The notes below the pieces were generated by a model, which saw only the letters and a program-made list of their open reading frames with translations, had not been told where the DNA came from and did not search any database. The position numbers and the translations under genes are program-made. A DNA stretch of 64,000 bases from Hyphomicrobiales bacterium (GTDB lineage Bacteria; Pseudomonadota; Alphaproteobacteria; Rhizobiales; JAJFHB01). The stretch spans positions 1 to 64,000 of the forward strand of contig JAJFHE010000021.1 in the NCBI GenBank assembly GCA_021775755.1, written 5' to 3'. Below are positions 61,371 through 64,000 of the stretch, piece by piece. Numbering within the stretch: position 1 is the first letter of the stretch; each line of letters opens with the position of its first letter.

Positions 61371-62990
61371 TCAAGTGAGCGCAAACCCCTCATAGCCCTT
61401 GGCGGCGACGTCCGCCGTCTTGGCGAGATAGTCGGGGTTTCCAAGGTAGGGCATGAAAACGCGCGGCTTGCCCGGCACATTGGCGCCGAGATACCAGGAA
61501 TTGCATGTCGGATAGAGCGTGCGGCCCGCAAGTTCGTTGACGCGGCCGACCCAGCTTTCTTCCGCCTCGCTCGTCGCTTCTACGGTTGTGGCACCTTGCG
61601 CTCGCGCATAGGCAATGCAATCGGAGATCCACTCCACGTGATGCTCGATGGAGGTCATCATATTGGTGAGAACCGAGGGACTGCCGGGGCCGGTGACCAT
61701 GAAGAGGTTCGGAAAACCGGCTGTCGCGATGCCGAGATATGCGCGCGGGCCCGCTGCCCACTTGTCACTAAGCAGGGCATCGTTCCGGCCGCGAATTTTG
61801 ATTTTGTTTATCGAACCGGTCATCGCATCAAAGCCGGTCGCAAAGACGATGGCATCGAACTCGAACTCACGGCCGCCGGTTGTAAGCCCGCCGGGTGTGA
61901 TCTCCTCAATCGCTGTCTCGCTCACATCGACCAGCGACACGTTAGGCCTGTTGTAGGTTTTGTAGTAATCGGTGTCGACACACAGCCGTTTGCAGCCGAC
62001 GACGGATTTCGGCGTCAACAGTTTCGCCACCGTCGGATCATCGACGATGTTGCGTATCTTGCCGGCGATAAACTCACCCGCCGTTTCATTGGCCTGTTTG
62101 TCCACCAGGAGGTCGTTGAACGACGCCATGAAACCGAGGCCGCCGACCTCCCATTTCTCCTGATAAATGCTCTCGCGCTCTTCCGCTGTGGCGTCGAGCG
62201 CCGACTGCTCGTTAACGATATAGAGGGTTCCGTTGCGCGTCGTCTTCTCGATGGCGCGCATTTTCGCGTAGTTTGCCTTGAAGTAGCGCTCATATTCCGG
62301 GTCGAGAGGGCCGTTATGGGCCGGCACGGCAAAGTTCGGCGTGCGCTGGAACACCGTGAGATGTGCAGCCTGTTCCGCGATAAGCGGGATCGATTGAATG
62401 GCCGACGATCCTGTGCCGATGATGCCCACCTTGAGGCCGGTAAAATCGACCCCTTCATGCGGCCATTGCCCGGTGTGGTAGGTCGCGCCCGCAAAACTCT
62501 CAAGCCCCTTGAAGTCAGGCGTGTTCGTCGACGAAAGACAGCCTGTCGCCAGGACGCAGTGGGCCGCGGTAAGGGTGGCGCCATCGTCGGTGAAGACGCT
62601 CCAGGAGCCGGCATCTTCGTTGAAGCGGGCGGCGGTTACGCGCGTGTCGAACTGAATGTCGCGGCGCAGATCGAACCTGTCCGCGACATGATTGGCGTAG
62701 GTGAGAATCTCCGGCTGTGCCGCATAACGCTCCGTCCAGTGCCACTCCTGCTCCAGTTCGTGAGAGAACTGGTAGGAGTACTCCATGCTTTCAACATCGC
62801 AGCGCGCGCCCGGATAGCGGTTCCAGTACCACGTGCCACCGACGCCACTGCCGGCCTCGATGATCCGGGCCGAGAGGCCGAGCTCGCGCGCCCGGTGCAG
62901 CAGATACATGCCGCCGAACCCGGCGCCGACAATGGCGACGTCGACATCATGCGGCGACGCGCCGTTCGTTGTGCTGGAGGATTTTGACAT
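61371..62990 (-). CDS. Baeyer-Villiger monooxygenase, cyclohexanone monooxygenase-like
   Basis: A 539-residue class B flavoprotein monooxygenase. FAD site 'AIVGAGFGGMYLLHRARELG' (GxGxxG, residues 21-28), the BVMO fingerprint FxGxxxHxxxWP as 'FAGATYHTGQWP' (F166, G168, H172, W176, P177), NADPH site 'VGIIGTGSSAIQSIP', and 'GPGSPSVLTNMMTSIEHHVEWI' near the C terminus. It inserts oxygen next to a carbonyl, turning ketones into esters or lactones. As first gene of an operon with acyl-CoA dehydrogenase, CoA transferase and oxidoreductase, it likely starts the breakdown of a cyclic or terpenoid ketone. The operon's regulator is not seen. Confidence 0.93.
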   Translation of the reverse strand: MSKSSSTTNGASPHDVDVAIVGAGFGGMYLLHRARELGLSARIIEAGSGVGGTWYWNRYPGARCDVESMEYSYQFSHELEQEWHWTERYAAQPEILTYANHVADRFDLRRDIQFDTRVTAARFNEDAGSWSVFTDDGATLTAAHCVLATGCLSSTNTPDFKGLESFAGATYHTGQWPHEGVDFTGLKVGIIGTGSSAIQSIPLIAEQAAHLTVFQRTPNFAVPAHNGPLDPEYERYFKANYAKMRAIEKTTRNGTLYIVNEQSALDATAEERESIYQEKWEVGGLGFMASFNDLLVDKQANETAGEFIAGKIRNIVDDPTVAKLLTPKSVVGCKRLCVDTDYYKTYNRPNVSLVDVSETAIEEITPGGLTTGGREFEFDAIVFATGFDAMTGSINKIKIRGRNDALLSDKWAAGPRAYLGIATAGFPNLFMVTGPGSPSVLTNMMTSIEHHVEWISDCIAYARAQGATTVEATSEAEESWVGRVNELAGRTLYPTCNSWYLGANVPGKPRVFMPYLGNPDYLAKTADVAAKGYEGFALT

Positions 62991-63135
62991 GGCGGTTCAT
63001 ATCCATTGCCTGAATGCCGCCGGTGTGGCGGCCTGTTTGGTCGCCGCGCATACTAGATGGAGAAATTGAGATTGCCACCCTGTTTCCATGCCGCACCGCT
63101 CGCGCGGCGCAGCCGTTCGCGCCTATAGTGTCCGA

Positions 63136-64000
63136 ATGGTTCTGGATGCCCGCATGGAAGATGGTCCGCCGCCAGCCGTGGACATGGCCGCACCTGTACT
63201 GCCGGCATCGTTTGAGCGCTGGTTTGCCGGGCGTGGCTGGTTGCCGCGCGCGCATCAGCTGCGCCTTCTCGAGCTGGCGCTTGAAGGCCGTTCGTCGCTT
63301 CTCATCGCGCCGACCGGCGGTGGCAAGACGCTGGCCGGTTTTTTGCCAAGCCTTGTTGAGCTGACCGTGCGTGCCGCGGTGCGACCGCGGCCGAAAATCA
63401 GCCCCGGTCTGCACACGCTTTACATTTCGCCGCTAAAGGCGCTTGCCGTTGATGTCGCGCGAAACCTGGAACAGCCGATCATGGAGATGGATCTCCAGAT
63501 TTCGGTTGAAACGCGCACCGGCGATACGCCCCAGTCGCGCCGCCAGCGCCAGCTGCGCGACCCGCCGGACATCTTGATGACAACACCGGAACAGCTGGCG
63601 CTTTTGATCTCGCAACCGAACGCGGACCGCCTGTTCGGCGATCTGAAAAGCATTGTACTCGATGAGCTTCATGCCCTGGCCCCCAGCAAACGCGGCGCTC
63701 TGCTGTCGCTCGGTCTTGCCCGCCTTATGCGGTTGGCGCCCAGGGCGCGGCGCATCGGCCTCTCCGCAACGGTGGCCGACCCCGATGCGTTGCGTGGTTT
63801 TCTCATGCCGCAGCCCGAGGCGCCGGCCGGCGCATTGAGCGAACTGGTCTATGGCGAGGCGGGCGTTGTGCCCGACGTTTCCGTGCTCGCCTCCGATGAG
63901 CGGCTGCCCTGGTCCGGTCACTCGGCGCGCTATGCCATGGGTGACATATACAACGCCATTGCCGCGAACGCCCTGTCTCTGGTTTTCGTCAACACGCGCT
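63136..64000 (+). CDS. Lhr-type (ligase-associated) DEAD/DEAH helicase, N-terminal part (cut by window end)
   Basis: The frame from ATG 63136 runs off the window (288 codons visible). The helicase domain 1 motifs are clear: Q-like 'PRAHQLRLLELALEGRSS', Walker A 'LIAPTGGGKTLAGFLP', Ib 'YISPLKALAVDVARNL', 'TRTGDTPQSRRQRQ', 'ILMTTPEQLALLI', motif II 'VLDELHAL' and III 'GLSATVAD'. These match the ligase-associated Lhr-like helicases found near ligD-type or pdeM genes. A second ATG at 63154 may be the true start. It diverges from the Baeyer-Villiger operon. Confidence 0.9.
   Translation, partial: MVLDARMEDGPPPAVDMAAPVLPASFERWFAGRGWLPRAHQLRLLELALEGRSSLLIAPTGGGKTLAGFLPSLVELTVRAAVRPRPKISPGLHTLYISPLKALAVDVARNLEQPIMEMDLQISVETRTGDTPQSRRQRQLRDPPDILMTTPEQLALLISQPNADRLFGDLKSIVLDELHALAPSKRGALLSLGLARLMRLAPRARRIGLSATVADPDALRGFLMPQPEAPAGALSELVYGEAGVVPDVSVLASDERLPWSGHSARYAMGDIYNAIAANALSLVFVNTR

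Noticed and set aside
61284-62987. 567-codon plus-strand open frame
   Set aside because: Antisense to the Baeyer-Villiger monooxygenase gene, whose motifs are complete.

Overview
This window is about 61% GC by impression, densely coded, and reads as the chromosome of an alphaproteobacterium, probably Hyphomicrobiales (Rhizobiales). The signs are an argD-argF-hslO cluster, the long alphaproteobacterial dCTP deaminase, ApaG, a class I lysyl-tRNA synthetase (LysK), DUF1491 and DUF952 proteins, and a DmdA-like DMSP demethylase beside an orphan ectoine synthase. The last two suggest a marine or saline habitat. Both window ends cut genes: argD on the left and an Lhr-type helicase on the right.

Layout. 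1-5100: arginine biosynthesis (argD end, argF, argE), the Hsp33 chaperone and the potassium transporter trkH. 5100-11100: apaG, dcd, an orphan radical SAM enzyme, ectC, dmdA and tRNA-Gly(CCC). 11100-17950: acetyltransferase, YdjM-like membrane protein, then a divergent soxR/MFS pair with a near-perfect SoxR operator, a PPOX flavoprotein, DUF1491 and a thioredoxin-like protein. 17970-21411: a four-gene catabolic operon (alpha/beta hydrolase, ThDP enzyme, carboxymuconolactone-decarboxylase-like protein, thioesterase). 21631-30109: solute-binding protein, kinase/PLP-lyase fusion overlapping a fatty-acid hydroxylase, an ABC-F protein preceded by a leader peptide, arginase-like enzyme, acetyltransferase and a second hydroxylase. 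30110-37014: an accessory block of three large or unusual secreted proteins, one of them Het-C-like, associated with a 183-bp duplication of the hydroxylase 3' end and an IS110-like remnant. 37094-43868: fatty-acid/CoA and housekeeping genes, DinG and LysK. 43875-49436: cupins, an Fe-dependent dehydrogenase plus CoA-ligase pair and an S24-type regulator. 49442-57950: pyrD, arsC, MATE, ureohydrolase plus exporter, and a copper ATPase/cytochrome operon behind a perfect CueR-type palindrome. 57953-62990: a Baeyer-Villiger catabolic operon.

The most unusual non-coding signal is a dispersed element of 262-270 bp in three copies (5116-5383, 10743-11004, 47219-47488). It has a conserved core, but its terminal arms differ in sequence between copies while staying inverted repeats within each copy. 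An internal hairpin also covaries between copies. Two copies abut genes (12 bp from the trkH start, 12 bp from tRNA-Gly). The strongest candidates for an undescribed system are this element, the Het-C-like secreted-protein block, and the leader-peptide/ABC-F unit.

Family assignments come from reading motifs and remembered family sequences. No database search was run, so names for enzymes in broad families are provisional.
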